Shown: positions 51,395 through 61,134, numbered from the stretch's first letter. The stretch is 64,000 bases of DNA from Stutzerimonas stutzeri (GCA_002345575.1 DDVX01000018.1:213310-277309), one strand, 5' to 3'. A program made the numbers and translations. The notes: generated from the letters alone by a model not told the origin.

Positions 51395-52910
51395 TGCCAG
51401 TGTGGCCATTCGCCCGCGCAGCGCCTGGGAAGCTCTGGACCTAGGTACTCTGTTGGCACGCCGTCATGGCGGCCTGCTGATGCTTACCTGGGCACTGCTG
51501 ACGTTGCCGATTTTTGCCTTGCTGAGCCTGGTCTTCTGGCAGTACCCGAGCCTCGCCATATTGCTGTTCTGGTGGCTCAAGCCACTCTATGAGCGCCTGC
51601 CGCTGTTCATCGTCTCGCAGGCACTGTTCGGCCATACACCCAGCGTTGGCGAAAGCCTGCGCGCACTGCCCGGTCTGCTGCGCCCGCAATGCCTAGCCAG
51701 CCTGACCTGGCGCCGCCTGAGCCTGACCCGCAGTTTCGACCTGCCGGTGCTGCAACTTGAGCGGCTGTCAGGCGCTGACCGCCGCCAGCGCCTGATCGTG
51801 CTGGGGCAGCGCGACAGTGGTGTCGCAACCTGGCTGACCATTGTCGGCATGCACCTGGAGCTTGCCTTGTGGCTGGGCGCACTGGCGTTACTCTATCTGC
51901 TGGTTCCCGCCGAGCTGCTCAGCGAGTGGAAGTGGCAGGACTTGATCTACGCCAGCGACGAGCTGCTCTGGTTCGAACACCTCTCCAACCTGCTCTACGC
52001 GCTGGTGCTGATGGTCTGGGAGCCGATCTACGTTGCCAGTGGTTTCAGCCTCTATCTCAACCGCCGTACCCAGCTGGAAGCCTGGGATCTGGAGTTGAGT
52101 TTCCGCCGGCTGCGCGAACGCCTGCAAAGCCTGCTACCCATACTGCTGCTGGTGGTCGGGCTGCTGTTCGTTTCTCCGACGCAAACCGTCTGGGCCGAGA
52201 CGTCCGCGCCGGAGCATGAGCGCCTGCTTAACCAACCGCTGACCAGCCAGGGAGCCAGTACGGCGATTGCCGAGCTGCTGGACAAAGCCCCATTCAAAAA
52301 CGATGAAACGGTCACGCGCTGGCGCTTCGGCGAAGCGCCAGCAGATAACGAGCCTGGCTGGCTCGCGCGTTTACTCGAGCACCTGTCAGGGTTCGAGAAT
52401 CTTCGGCGGGCGCTGGACCACCTGGCCAGCGCCCTCGAAGTCCTGCTCTGGGCGTGCCTTTTCAGCCTGATCGGCCTGGCGCTGTGGCGTTACCGGGAAT
52501 GGATCAGGCTGCACGTGGGACACCTGCGCAATATACCCACCGCACGCCGCGCAGCCCCGGAACTGTTGTTCGGCCTCGAGGTAGTGCCCGAAAGCCTGCC
52601 GGCGGATGTGATCGGCGAAGTGTACAGGCTCTGGTCTACCGAGCCGCGCGCGGCCCTGGGACTGCTCTATCGAGCATTCCTCAGTCGCTTGCTGCATGAA
52701 CAAGGGCTGCCGCTGCGAGATGCGCACACCGAAGGCGAGATCCTTCAAATGGTGCGCGGCACAAGCCAGGCGGAGCTCACCGGCTTTGCCGAGAGCCTCA
52801 CCGGTCATTGGCTGAACCTCGCTTACGGCCACCGCCTGCCAGCCGATGCAGCACGGGACGAACTCTGCAGCCAGTGGCGCGCGCTGTTCGAACCGCAGGT
52901 GCGCCCATGA
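51381..52910 (+). CDS. DUF4129 membrane protein
   Basis: A 509-residue membrane protein beginning MHLNNASVAIRPRSAWEALD at ATG 51381 (AGAGG 5 bases upstream), overlapping the SpoIIM gene by 14 bases. Several N-terminal transmembrane helices, a periplasmic part (about 300-360), another TM near 375-395 and a C-terminal DUF4129 domain containing LYRAFLSRLLHEQGLPLRDA, as in transglutaminase-like TgpA partners. Function unknown. Its stop overlaps the next start by 4 bases. Confidence 0.82.
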   Translation: MHLNNASVAIRPRSAWEALDLGTLLARRHGGLLMLTWALLTLPIFALLSLVFWQYPSLAILLFWWLKPLYERLPLFIVSQALFGHTPSVGESLRALPGLLRPQCLASLTWRRLSLTRSFDLPVLQLERLSGADRRQRLIVLGQRDSGVATWLTIVGMHLELALWLGALALLYLLVPAELLSEWKWQDLIYASDELLWFEHLSNLLYALVLMVWEPIYVASGFSLYLNRRTQLEAWDLELSFRRLRERLQSLLPILLLVVGLLFVSPTQTVWAETSAPEHERLLNQPLTSQGASTAIAELLDKAPFKNDETVTRWRFGEAPADNEPGWLARLLEHLSGFENLRRALDHLASALEVLLWACLFSLIGLALWRYREWIRLHVGHLRNIPTARRAAPELLFGLEVVPESLPADVIGEVYRLWSTEPRAALGLLYRAFLSRLLHEQGLPLRDAHTEGEILQMVRGTSQAELTGFAESLTGHWLNLAYGHRLPADAARDELCSQWRALFEPQVRP

Positions 52911-54064
52911 AGCGGCGCCACCTGATCTATCTGGTAGCGGCGCTGCTGGGCGCCCTGCTGCTGTTAGCTGGCAGCAAACTGCAGTCTTATGACGAAGTGA
53001 TTGAGCACGGGCCATCGCCCGAGGCGCAGCGCAATCCGTATCTCGCAGCCAGACTGTTTCTTTCTTCGCAGGGGCGCGACGTCCACCACGATGAAACCCT
53101 TGCCGGCATTCTCGGCACAGAGCCCGGCAAGCAGGTCCTGCTGCTCCTGGCTCAGCGCGAGACGATGACTGCGCAACAGGTTCAACATCTGCTGGACTGG
53201 ACCGCCAATGGAGGGCACCTGGTCTTCGTCGCCGAACGGCTCTGGGATGAGCAGAACAAAGCCAGCGGTGACCTGCTGCTCGATGCGCTGAGTCTGCAGC
53301 AGTACGAGGCCAACGAAGACGACAAGGCCGACACGTCTACCTCCAGCGGCGAAACCAGCCCCCAATTGACACGCCTGTATCTGGAAAATGAAGGGGCGCC
53401 GGCCTATCTGGCCTTCGATACGCGCTTTCATCTCTACGACGCCGGCGGCAAGGCCCATGCATGGGCCAACAGCCCCGGCGCCACTCATATGCTGCAACTA
53501 CGCCACGGCGATGGTCTGATCACTGCACTCACCGACAGCTGGATCTGGCAAAACAGCAATATCGGCCAATACGACCACGCTTGGCTGCTTTGGTACCTCA
53601 CCCAGGATCGCGACGTAACCCTGGTGAATGACAGTCAGCACGCCAGCCTGCTGCAGCTGTTGCTGCGCCACTTCCCTGAGGCGCTGGCGACGCTGGTGCT
53701 GATCCTGCTGCTCGGCGCCTGGCATTTCGCCCAGCGTCACGGCCCCCTGCAGCAGCCAGCTGTGCCCGGCCAACGTCAGCTGCACGAGCACCTGCGTGGC
53801 AGTGCGGACTTCCTTTATCGACACGCTGGTCAGCAGCACCTGCTGACCCGGTTGCAGGAAGATATCCGCCGTCACGCGCGACGTCGTCACGCAGGCTTCG
53901 ACAGCCTGCCCTTCACCGAACAGTGCCGTCTGCTGCAAACCCTAAGCGGCCTGCCGGCCGAAGGTGTCGAGCAGGCGCTGCGCACGATGCCAGGCACACG
54001 CCTCAGCACCGCCGAATTCACCCGCCAGGTCTCGTGCCTGCAAAGCCTGAGGAATGCTCTATGA
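52907..54064 (+). CDS. DUF4350 membrane protein
   Basis: A 385-residue protein: N-terminal TM (MKRRHLIYLVAALLGALLLL), then a periplasmic DUF4350 domain of GATase-like/IFT type (about 30-265, with NPYLAARLFLSSQGRDVHHD), then a second TM (about 255-275, PEALATLVLILLLGAWHFAQ) and a cytosolic helical tail. An ATGA overlap joins it to both neighbours. Found in MoxR gene clusters; no activity known. Confidence 0.82.
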   Translation: MKRRHLIYLVAALLGALLLLAGSKLQSYDEVIEHGPSPEAQRNPYLAARLFLSSQGRDVHHDETLAGILGTEPGKQVLLLLAQRETMTAQQVQHLLDWTANGGHLVFVAERLWDEQNKASGDLLLDALSLQQYEANEDDKADTSTSSGETSPQLTRLYLENEGAPAYLAFDTRFHLYDAGGKAHAWANSPGATHMLQLRHGDGLITALTDSWIWQNSNIGQYDHAWLLWYLTQDRDVTLVNDSQHASLLQLLLRHFPEALATLVLILLLGAWHFAQRHGPLQQPAVPGQRQLHEHLRGSADFLYRHAGQQHLLTRLQEDIRRHARRRHAGFDSLPFTEQCRLLQTLSGLPAEGVEQALRTMPGTRLSTAEFTRQVSCLQSLRNAL

Positions 54065-55056
54065 ACGATGCGTCCAGTGAAGCCAGCCAAGTTGTAATCC
54101 AGCGCCAGCGCGCCAGTCAGCTGGCTCAGGCGCTGCGCCAGGAGCTGCACAAGGCGGTCATCGGCCAGCAGGAAGCCGTCGACGGCGTGCTCACCGCGCT
54201 GATCGCCGGTGGCCACGTGCTAGTCGAAGGCGTACCGGGCCTGGGTAAGACACTGCTGGTACGCGCCCTGGCTCGCTGCTTCGGCGGAGAGTTCTCGCGC
54301 ATCCAGTTCACGCCTGACCTGATGCCCAGCGACATTACCGGCCACGCCGTTTACGACCTTGCCAGCGAGCAGTTCAAACTGCGCAAGGGGCCGGTGTTCA
54401 CCAACCTGCTGCTGGCCGATGAAATCAACCGCGCCCCAGCGAAAACTCAGGCCGCACTGCTGGAAGTCATGCAGGAGCGCCAGGTCACGCTCGAAGGCCG
54501 AGCGCTGGCAGCGCCACAGCCCTTTATGGTGATGGCTACGCAGAACCCCATTGAACAGGAAGGCACCTATCCGCTGCCCGAAGCCGAGCTCGACCGCTTC
54601 ATGCTGATGCTGCGCATGGATTATCCCAAGACCGACGAGGAGCTGGAGCTGGTTCGCCAGGTCACCCGCTCGACGCGCACGGACATTCTTGAGGTCAGCG
54701 GTCTGCGCGTGCTGCTGCAGGCCAGGGACGTCCAGGCACTGCAGAAGATCGCCAGCGACATGCCGCTCGATGAACAGGTGCTTGACTATGCCGTGCGTCT
54801 GGCCCGCTCGACACGCAACTGGCCTGGTCTGACCTTAGGTGCCGGACCACGCGCCTCGATTGCACTGGTGCGCTGCGCACGCGCACAGGCGCTGTTGCGC
54901 GGCGGGGAGTTCGTCACCCCCGATGACGTCAAAGGCTGCGCACTGGCCGTGCTGCGCCACCGTGTGCGTCTCGCACCGGAGCTTGAAATGGATGGCGTGT
55001 CGGTGGATCAGCTGCTGCTGCAACTGCTCGATCAGATCACGGCACCACGCCTCTGA
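54061..55056 (+). CDS. MoxR-type AAA+ ATPase
   Basis: A 331-residue MoxR-proper AAA+ ATPase. Walker A GVPGLGKT is at 57-64, Walker B LLLADEINR at 116-124, sensor 1 ATQNPIEQEGT, and the MoxR signature PLPEAELDRFMLMLRMDYP. MoxR proteins act as chaperones that insert cofactors or assemble complexes with VWA-domain partners; here the partner is presumably the downstream DUF58 protein. ATGA overlap with DUF4350. Confidence 0.94.
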   Translation: MNDASSEASQVVIQRQRASQLAQALRQELHKAVIGQQEAVDGVLTALIAGGHVLVEGVPGLGKTLLVRALARCFGGEFSRIQFTPDLMPSDITGHAVYDLASEQFKLRKGPVFTNLLLADEINRAPAKTQAALLEVMQERQVTLEGRALAAPQPFMVMATQNPIEQEGTYPLPEAELDRFMLMLRMDYPKTDEELELVRQVTRSTRTDILEVSGLRVLLQARDVQALQKIASDMPLDEQVLDYAVRLARSTRNWPGLTLGAGPRASIALVRCARAQALLRGGEFVTPDDVKGCALAVLRHRVRLAPELEMDGVSVDQLLLQLLDQITAPRL

Positions 55057-55081
55057 TCCGGCTACACAGGCAAGACGACCA

Positions 55082-56413
55082 ATGAACCCGACCCGCCGTC
55101 TGCTCTACGCGCTGCTTCTGTTGCTCGGCCTGGCCGTGCTGCTTGGCATAGTCTCAGCGATAAGCCAGGCCGCGCCCACGGCCATCCACAGCGCCTGGTG
55201 GGGGCTGCTGTTATGCCTGGCTCTGACAACGTTATTCGATGCTTTGAAACTGCTCCGCCTGCAATCGCCCGAACTGCAGCGCAGGCTGCCCGGCAACCTG
55301 GCGTTGAACCGCTGGCATGATGTACGCCTACAGGTACGCCACGCGCAGGCCCAGCCGTTGTATCTGGATCTGTTCGATCATCTGCCGAGTGGCATGGCAT
55401 TCGAGCATTTGCCGCGCAGCCTGACGCTGGCGCCCGGCGAGCAGGCCGAGCTCACCTACAGAGTGCGTCCGGAACATCGCGGTCATTTCAGCGCCAGCCG
55501 CTGTGAGGTTCGTCTGTACAGCCCGCTGGGTTTGTGGCGCCAGCGTCGCCTGTTGCCGCTGGAATCGCAGGCGCGAGTCTACCCGGACTTCACTCGCCTG
55601 CATGGCGCCTCGCTGATGGCCGTAGACAGCTGGCTGAGCCGGCTAGGCGTCAGCCGGCAACCCCGCCGGGGGCTGGGCCTGGACTTTCATCAGCTACGCG
55701 ACTTTCGCGAAGGCGACACCCTGCGTCAGATTGACTGGAAGGCCACGGCGCGCAAACGTACGCCCATCGCCCGCGAGTATCAGGACGAGCGCGACCAGCA
55801 GATCCTGCTGATGCTCGATTGCGGCCGCCGCATGCGTAGCCAGGACGGTAGCCTGTCGCACTTCGACCACGCACTGAATGCGAGCCTGCTGCTGGGCTAT
55901 GTCGCCCTGCGCCAAGGCGACGCGCTGGGGTTGTGCAGTTTTGCCACCGAGCAGCGCCGTTTCATCGCACCCGCCAAAGGCCGGGAACAGCTCAACACCT
56001 TGCTCAACGGCGTCTACGATTTGGTCGAAACCTTACAGCCGCCCGACTTCGCCCGTGCCGCCTGCGACGTGCTTGAGCGACAGAAGCGCCGCGCCTTGGT
56101 GATCATCCTCAGCAACCTGCGCGACGAGGACGATGAAGAACTGCTCGATGCAGTGCGTCGCCTTTCGGGCCGGCATCGGGTACTGGTGGCGAGCCTGCGT
56201 GAACCCATACTCGACACGCTGCGCCAGCAGCCGGTGAGCGGCTTTCAGGATGCGTTGAGCTATTGCGGCACGCTGGACTACCTGAACGCCCGTGACAGGC
56301 TACATGAACGGCTGCAGGCCAAAGGCGTCCCCGTGCTAGAAGCTTTGCCCCATGAACTCGGGCCGCAGCTGATCAGCCGCTATCTGGCCTGGAAACGAGG
56401 TGGTTTGCTCTAG
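55082..56413 (+). CDS. DUF58 membrane protein (VWA-like)
   Basis: A 443-residue DUF58 protein beginning MNPTRRLLYALLLLLGLAVL, with two N-terminal TM helices (about 5-26 and 36-53), a beta-rich periplasmic or cytosolic section and a C-terminal DUF58/VWA-like domain. The DUF58 signature DFREGDTLRQIDWKATARKR precedes LLMLDCGRRM, a degenerate MIDAS-like start. It pairs with the upstream MoxR ATPase. Last gene of the cluster; the PilZ gene on the other strand follows after 14 bases. Confidence 0.9.
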   Translation: MNPTRRLLYALLLLLGLAVLLGIVSAISQAAPTAIHSAWWGLLLCLALTTLFDALKLLRLQSPELQRRLPGNLALNRWHDVRLQVRHAQAQPLYLDLFDHLPSGMAFEHLPRSLTLAPGEQAELTYRVRPEHRGHFSASRCEVRLYSPLGLWRQRRLLPLESQARVYPDFTRLHGASLMAVDSWLSRLGVSRQPRRGLGLDFHQLRDFREGDTLRQIDWKATARKRTPIAREYQDERDQQILLMLDCGRRMRSQDGSLSHFDHALNASLLLGYVALRQGDALGLCSFATEQRRFIAPAKGREQLNTLLNGVYDLVETLQPPDFARAACDVLERQKRRALVIILSNLRDEDDEELLDAVRRLSGRHRVLVASLREPILDTLRQQPVSGFQDALSYCGTLDYLNARDRLHERLQAKGVPVLEALPHELGPQLISRYLAWKRGGLL

Positions 56414-56427
56414 CCAGCTAGCCGACT

Positions 56428-56862
56428 CTAGGTCCCGTGACAGCGATCCTCATCTTCGGCCTTGCTGGGCGACGGGCCGGAGCGCGGCAGGCGCGCCGGG
56501 GGAATCTGCTGCGTGGGACGGAAACTGAAGTAGCGCTGCAGGGCCTCGATCATGCTGCGGATTTCGTCTGGCGGTGATATCAGGGCAAAACCTGAATCGA
56601 AACTACCAGGTGTCACATCCTCGCGGGACCAGAGGCAGGTCGCGCTGAGATCGACGCAACGCAGCTCGCCATGCCGAGCTGGAATCTTCAGGCGCATCTC
56701 AAAACGTACGCCGGTCATCATCGGATAGCGACTGATCAGCATCATCCCGGTTTCGGACAGATTGCCGATGAAACCCAGAGGCTTACCTGTGAACCGGTTG
56801 TAGACGTTGAGGTAATACGGCAACTGGTGCCGCTGGATACTTCGCTGATTGAGCATGTTCAT
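56428..56862 (-). CDS. PilZ-domain c-di-GMP-binding protein
   Basis: A 144-residue single-domain PilZ protein. Both binding motifs are intact: RxxxR at 7-11 (RSIQR) and NxSxxG at 34-39 (NLSETG). AGGA lies upstream of ATG 56862. A low-complexity proline-rich tail (about 115-144) may be a partner-binding region. It is the likely c-di-GMP effector close to the MoxR cluster, though on the opposite strand. Confidence 0.88.
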   Translation of the reverse strand: MNMLNQRSIQRHQLPYYLNVYNRFTGKPLGFIGNLSETGMMLISRYPMMTGVRFEMRLKIPARHGELRCVDLSATCLWSREDVTPGSFDSGFALISPPDEIRSMIEALQRYFSFRPTQQIPPARLPRSGPSPSKAEDEDRCHGT

Positions 56863-56897
56863 GGGTTCCTGCCCTGCCGCGAAGACGACTCTCGGCC

Positions 56898-57326
56898 TCA
56901 GCCGCAGCCTGCGTTGATACGACCGGTCAACTGCTGCCGCGCCGCCCCTATCTCTTTGTCACTGTAGTAGACCCGCTCACCCTTTGCATCGGTGCGGAAG
57001 TAGCGGCCGCCGCGAGACAGACCCGCCAGCTTTTCACGCCACTGCCGACACGCTTGCTCACGCTGCGCCCGCTCCTCCCGTGCCACCTGTTCGGCCTGCT
57101 GCTGTTCCTGCCGGCGGGCACCAAAGAAGCGTTCGCTGCGCGCCTCACGACTGCGGGTCGCATCATCACGTTCGATGACCTGCGGCCTGACTTTCATCGC
57201 TTCGGCGCCCGGCCTCGGTTGCGATTCGAAATGCACATTCCCCTGGGGGTCGACCCAGCGATATATCTGCGCACCCGCCAATGAAGGCAAGGATAGAACG
57301 AGCAACAATAGTAGTGTGACCCGCAT
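56898..57326 (-). CDS. DUF4124-domain secreted protein
   Basis: A 142-residue protein with a signal peptide (MRVTLLLLLVLSLPSLAGAQ) and an N-terminal DUF4124 domain (IYRWVDPQGNVHFESQPRPG). A long glutamine/arginine-rich helical middle follows, with a C-terminal YYSDKEIGAARQQLTGRIN. AAGGA precedes the ATG. DUF4124 domains often occur near periplasmic proteins of unknown function. It is 24 bases downstream of the TPR-like lipoprotein gene, suggesting an operon. Confidence 0.83.
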   Translation of the reverse strand: MRVTLLLLLVLSLPSLAGAQIYRWVDPQGNVHFESQPRPGAEAMKVRPQVIERDDATRSREARSERFFGARRQEQQQAEQVAREERAQREQACRQWREKLAGLSRGGRYFRTDAKGERVYYSDKEIGAARQQLTGRINAGCG

Positions 57327-57350
57327 GTGTTCCTTACCGTTCCGTCAGTT

Positions 57351-57737
57351 TCAGGATCGCTCAGGCCTGGCCGCATGGGTAACCGCCGGCTGATCAGGCT
57401 GATAGTGCCCCAGCTGGCGTAGCGTCTCCAGCCTTGCACGTCCACGGTAGGCATATTCGCTGGCTGGGTAACGGGACAGGATGAAGCGGTAGGTCTCCAC
57501 CGCATCGACGAACAATCCCTGACGTTCCAGACACTGCCCGCGTAGCAGGGATATTTCCGGCTGCAGGTTGTCGCGCGGGCGACTACGACGCTCGGCCTGG
57601 GACAGTTCGAGCGCCACCTTGCCGCACTCGCCTTGCTCGTAATACCGGTAGGCACTGTCGAGATGGCGATCGAGCGCGTTTCTGCTGCTGCAGCCTACGG
57701 TCAGGGTGGCGAGAAAAAGAATCACAAGAGTGCGCAT
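57351..57737 (-). CDS. Small TPR-like lipoprotein
   Basis: A 128-residue lipoprotein starting at ATG 57737, with GGAGGA upstream; the lipobox TVGC is at about 15-18 (MRTLVILFLATLTVGCSSRN). The mature part holds tetratricopeptide-like helices (ALELSQAERRSRPRDNLQPE, DAVETYRFILSRYPASEYAY). A scaffold or envelope role is inferred. Likely co-transcribed with the DUF4124 gene and diverging from pykA. Confidence 0.78.
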   Translation of the reverse strand: MRTLVILFLATLTVGCSSRNALDRHLDSAYRYYEQGECGKVALELSQAERRSRPRDNLQPEISLLRGQCLERQGLFVDAVETYRFILSRYPASEYAYRGRARLETLRQLGHYQPDQPAVTHAARPERS

Positions 57738-57915
57738 GGGTAAATCCTCCGATTCCGCCTTATCGGCTGCCATGGCAGAAACTGCAATCCGCTCGCTATC
57801 AAAAAGGGGCTCTCGCCCGTGCCAGACACTAGACAAAGAGTAGTGCTACCTAACAATGACTACAGCCACGGGGCGTAGTAGCCTCGGGACATCTCGTAAG
57901 CAGAAGGAAGATCGG

Positions 57916-59367
57916 ATGACCCCGCGTCGCACCAAAATCGTTGCCACCCTTGGCCCTGCCAGCAGCTCGCCTGAAGTTCTGGAAAAAATGATCCTGGCCG
58001 GCCTCGATGTCGCTCGACTGAATTTCTCCCACGGTACGCCGGACGAACACCGTGCCAGAGCACAGCTGGTGCGCGACATCGCCGCACGCCATGGCCGCTT
58101 CATTGCAATTCTGGGCGACCTACAAGGGCCGAAGATCCGTATCGCCAAGTTTACCGACAAGCGCATCGAGCTGGCTGTAGGCGATCACTTCCGTTTCTCC
58201 GTCACGCATCCGCGTGATGCCGGCACTCAAGAAGTTGTGGGCATCGACTACCCCGACCTGATAAAGGATTGCAGCGTCGGTGATGAACTGCTGCTCGATG
58301 ATGGCCGCGTCGTCATGCGCGTCGACAACGCCACAGCCGATGAGCTGCATTGCACGGTGCTGATCGGTGGCCCGCTGTCTGACAACAAGGGCATCAACCG
58401 TCGTGGCGGTGGCTTGACCGCACCAGCGCTGACCGCGAAGGACAAGGCCGACATCAAGCTGGCCGCCGAGATGAACCTCGATTACCTCGCCGTCTCTTTC
58501 CCGCGGGACGCCGCCGATATGGAGCTGGCGCGCCGCCTGCGCGACGAAGCCGGCTCCAGCGCCTGGCTGATTGCCAAGATCGAACGTGCTGAAGCGGTCG
58601 CTGATGACGAAGCGCTCAACGGCCTGATCCGCGCGAGCGATGGCGTAATGGTTGCCCGGGGCGATCTCGGCGTGGAAATCGGTGACGCCGAGCTGGTCGG
58701 CATCCAGAAGAAGATCATTCTGCACGCGCGCCGAAACAACAAGGTGGTGATCACCGCGACCCAGATGATGGAGTCGATGATCCAGAGCCCTATGCCGACC
58801 CGTGCCGAAGTGTCCGATGTAGCCAACGCCGTTCTCGACTACACCGATGCCGTCATGCTTTCTGCAGAAAGCGCAGCGGGCGACTATCCGGTAGAGGCGA
58901 TCACTGCCATGGCGCGGGTTTGCCTGGGTGCCGAAAAACACCCGACCAGCACCCGCTCCGGCCACCGCCTCGGCCAGCACTTCGCCCGCAGCGACGAGAG
59001 TGCGGCGCTGGCGGCCATGTACACCGCGAATCATTTCCCAGGAGTCAAGGCGATCATCAGCCTGACCGAAAGCGGTTACACCCCGCTGATCATGTCGCGC
59101 ATTCGCTCTTCAGTGCCAATTTTCGCCTTCTCTCCCTACCGGGAAACCCAGGCGCGGGTAGCGATGTTCCGCGGCGTGCAGACTATCCCTTTCGACCCTG
59201 CTGCGCTGCCGGCGGACAAGGTCAGTCAGGCGGCCGTGGACGAGCTGCTCAAGCGCGACATCGTCAAGCCCGGTGACTGGGTCATCCTGACCAAGGGTGA
59301 CAGCTATCACGGCACTGGCGGAACCAACACCATGAAAATCCTGCGCGTCGGCGATTCATTGAGCTGA
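57916..59367 (+). CDS. pykA: Pyruvate kinase II
   Basis: A 483-residue pyruvate kinase converting PEP and ADP to pyruvate and ATP. ATG 57916 (AGGAAG upstream) gives the standard start MTPRRTKIVATLGPASSSPE. Key sites: LNFSHGTPDEH, KIERAEAV, DGVMVARGDLGVEI, ATQMMESMI and VMLSAESAAGDYPVEA. Domain order A-B-A-C is complete. PA4329 by position. Confidence 0.96.
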   Translation: MTPRRTKIVATLGPASSSPEVLEKMILAGLDVARLNFSHGTPDEHRARAQLVRDIAARHGRFIAILGDLQGPKIRIAKFTDKRIELAVGDHFRFSVTHPRDAGTQEVVGIDYPDLIKDCSVGDELLLDDGRVVMRVDNATADELHCTVLIGGPLSDNKGINRRGGGLTAPALTAKDKADIKLAAEMNLDYLAVSFPRDAADMELARRLRDEAGSSAWLIAKIERAEAVADDEALNGLIRASDGVMVARGDLGVEIGDAELVGIQKKIILHARRNNKVVITATQMMESMIQSPMPTRAEVSDVANAVLDYTDAVMLSAESAAGDYPVEAITAMARVCLGAEKHPTSTRSGHRLGQHFARSDESAALAAMYTANHFPGVKAIISLTESGYTPLIMSRIRSSVPIFAFSPYRETQARVAMFRGVQTIPFDPAALPADKVSQAAVDELLKRDIVKPGDWVILTKGDSYHGTGGTNTMKILRVGDSLS

Positions 59368-59373
59368 CCCTTC

Positions 59374-59398
59374 TGGCGGGGCCAGCTCGGCCCTGCCA
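59374..59398. terminator. Hairpin after pykA
   Basis: TGGCGGGGCC pairs with GGCCCTGCCA around a short loop, beginning 7 bases after the pykA stop. There is no T run, so termination may be weak or factor-dependent. Confidence 0.4.
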
Positions 59399-59544
59399 TC
59401 ACACCTCAAGCTGTCCCTTCGCCTTTGGTCCGCCTGTGTGTGCGCATGCACGGCGGGTTATACTGCTACGCATTTTTCCAACCTGAGCGCGCCGATTCCA
59501 TTCTCGTCGCGCCCTGTCTCCGCCCCGCCAAGAGGACGCGCTGC

Positions 59545-61068
59545 ATGACCGTGATCAAGCAAGACGACCTGATTCAAAGCGTTGCAGACGCTTTGCAGTT
59601 CATCTCCTATTACCACCCCGTCGACTTTATCCAGGCGATGCACGAAGCCTACCTGCGTGAAGAGTCACCGGCGGCGCGCGATTCCATGGCGCAGATCCTG
59701 ATCAACTCGCGCATGTGCGCCACCGGCCATCGCCCGATATGCCAGGACACTGGCATTGTCACCGTCTTCATCCGCGTCGGCATGGACGTGCGCTGGGACG
59801 GCGCCACCATGAGCGTCGACGACATGATCAACGAGGGCGTTCGCCGCGCCTACAATCTGCCGGAAAACGTCCTGCGCGCCTCGATCCTGGCCGACCCGGC
59901 CGGCGCGCGTAAAAACACCAAGGACAACACACCGGCGGTAATCCATTACTCCATCGTCCCCGGTGACAAAGTTGAAGTGGACGTCGCAGCTAAAGGCGGC
60001 GGCTCCGAAAACAAATCGAAGATGGCCATGCTCAACCCGTCCGACTCCATCGTCGACTGGGTACTCAAGACCGTCCCGGAAATGGGCGCCGGCTGGTGCC
60101 CGCCGGGTATGCTCGGCATCGGCATCGGCGGCACCGCCGAGAAAGCCGCAGTGATGGCCAAAGAAGTACTGATGGAGTCCATCGACATCCATGAGCTTAA
60201 AGCCCGCGGCCCGCAAAACCGTATCGAAGAAATGCGTCTGGAACTGTTCGAAAAGGTCAACCAGCTGGGCATTGGCGCCCAGGGTCTGGGCGGCCTGACC
60301 ACCGTGCTCGACGTGAAAATCATGGACTACCCGACCCACGCCGCCTCCCTGCCGGTTTGCATGATTCCCAACTGCGCCGCCACCCGCCACGCGCACTTCG
60401 TGCTGGATGGCTCAGGCCCCGCCGAGCTGGAAGCGCCGGATCTGGACGCCTACCCGGAAATCGTCTGGGAAGCCGGCCCGTCTGCGCGCCGCGTCAACCT
60501 CGACACACTGACACCGGAAGACGTGCAGAGCTGGAAGCCGGGCGAAACCGTGCTGCTCAACGGCAAGATGCTCACCGGCCGCGACGCAGCGCACAAGCGC
60601 ATCGTCGACATGCTCAACAAGGGTGAAGCGTTACCGGTGGACCTCAAAGGCCGCTTCATCTATTACGTCGGGCCGGTCGATCCGGTTGGCGACGAAGTGG
60701 TTGGCCCGGCGGGTCCGACTACCGCCACGCGCATGGACAAGTTCACCCGTCAGATTCTGGAAAGCACCGGCCTGCTGGGCATGATCGGCAAGTCCGAGCG
60801 CGGCCCGATCGCTATCGAGGCGATCAAGGACAACAAGGCCGTGTACCTGATGGCCGTCGGCGGCGCCGCCTACCTGGTGGCCCAAGCGATCAAGAAGTCC
60901 AAGGTGCTGGCCTTCGCCGAGCTGGGCATGGAAGCGATCTACGAGTTCGAAGTGAAGGACATGCCAGTCACCGTAGCCGTTGATACCAATGGCGAATCGG
61001 TGCACATCACCGGCCCGGCGATCTGGCAGCAGAAGATCAGCGACAGCCTGGCTGTTGAAGTGCAGTAA
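59545..61068 (+). CDS. fumA: Class I fumarate hydratase
   Basis: A 507-residue iron-sulfur fumarase for the TCA cycle. ATG 59545 (AAGAGG upstream) begins MTVIKQDDLIQSVADALQFI. [4Fe-4S] ligand regions include RPICQDTG, GLGGLTTVLDVKIMDYPTHA and the CMIPNCAATRHAHF segment. TTATRMDKFT-like GPTTATRMDKFTRQIL and GKSERGPIAIEAIKDNKAVY follow. PA4333 by position. Oxygen-sensitive, as is usual in the class. Confidence 0.94.
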   Translation: MTVIKQDDLIQSVADALQFISYYHPVDFIQAMHEAYLREESPAARDSMAQILINSRMCATGHRPICQDTGIVTVFIRVGMDVRWDGATMSVDDMINEGVRRAYNLPENVLRASILADPAGARKNTKDNTPAVIHYSIVPGDKVEVDVAAKGGGSENKSKMAMLNPSDSIVDWVLKTVPEMGAGWCPPGMLGIGIGGTAEKAAVMAKEVLMESIDIHELKARGPQNRIEEMRLELFEKVNQLGIGAQGLGGLTTVLDVKIMDYPTHAASLPVCMIPNCAATRHAHFVLDGSGPAELEAPDLDAYPEIVWEAGPSARRVNLDTLTPEDVQSWKPGETVLLNGKMLTGRDAAHKRIVDMLNKGEALPVDLKGRFIYYVGPVDPVGDEVVGPAGPTTATRMDKFTRQILESTGLLGMIGKSERGPIAIEAIKDNKAVYLMAVGGAAYLVAQAIKKSKVLAFAELGMEAIYEFEVKDMPVTVAVDTNGESVHITGPAIWQQKISDSLAVEVQ

Positions 61069-61084
61069 TAACGCTGAACTGAAT

Positions 61085-61120
61085 ACAGAAAGCCCAGCCT
61101 AGCGCCGGGCTTTCTGTTTT
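61085..61120 (+). terminator. Terminator after fumarase
   Basis: ACAGAAAGCCC (61085-61095) pairs with GGGCTTTCTGT (61107-61117), followed by TTT; begins 16 bases after the stop. The convergent VF530 gene may use it from the other side. Confidence 0.88.
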
Positions 61121-61134
61121 GAGGCAAGGAAATC

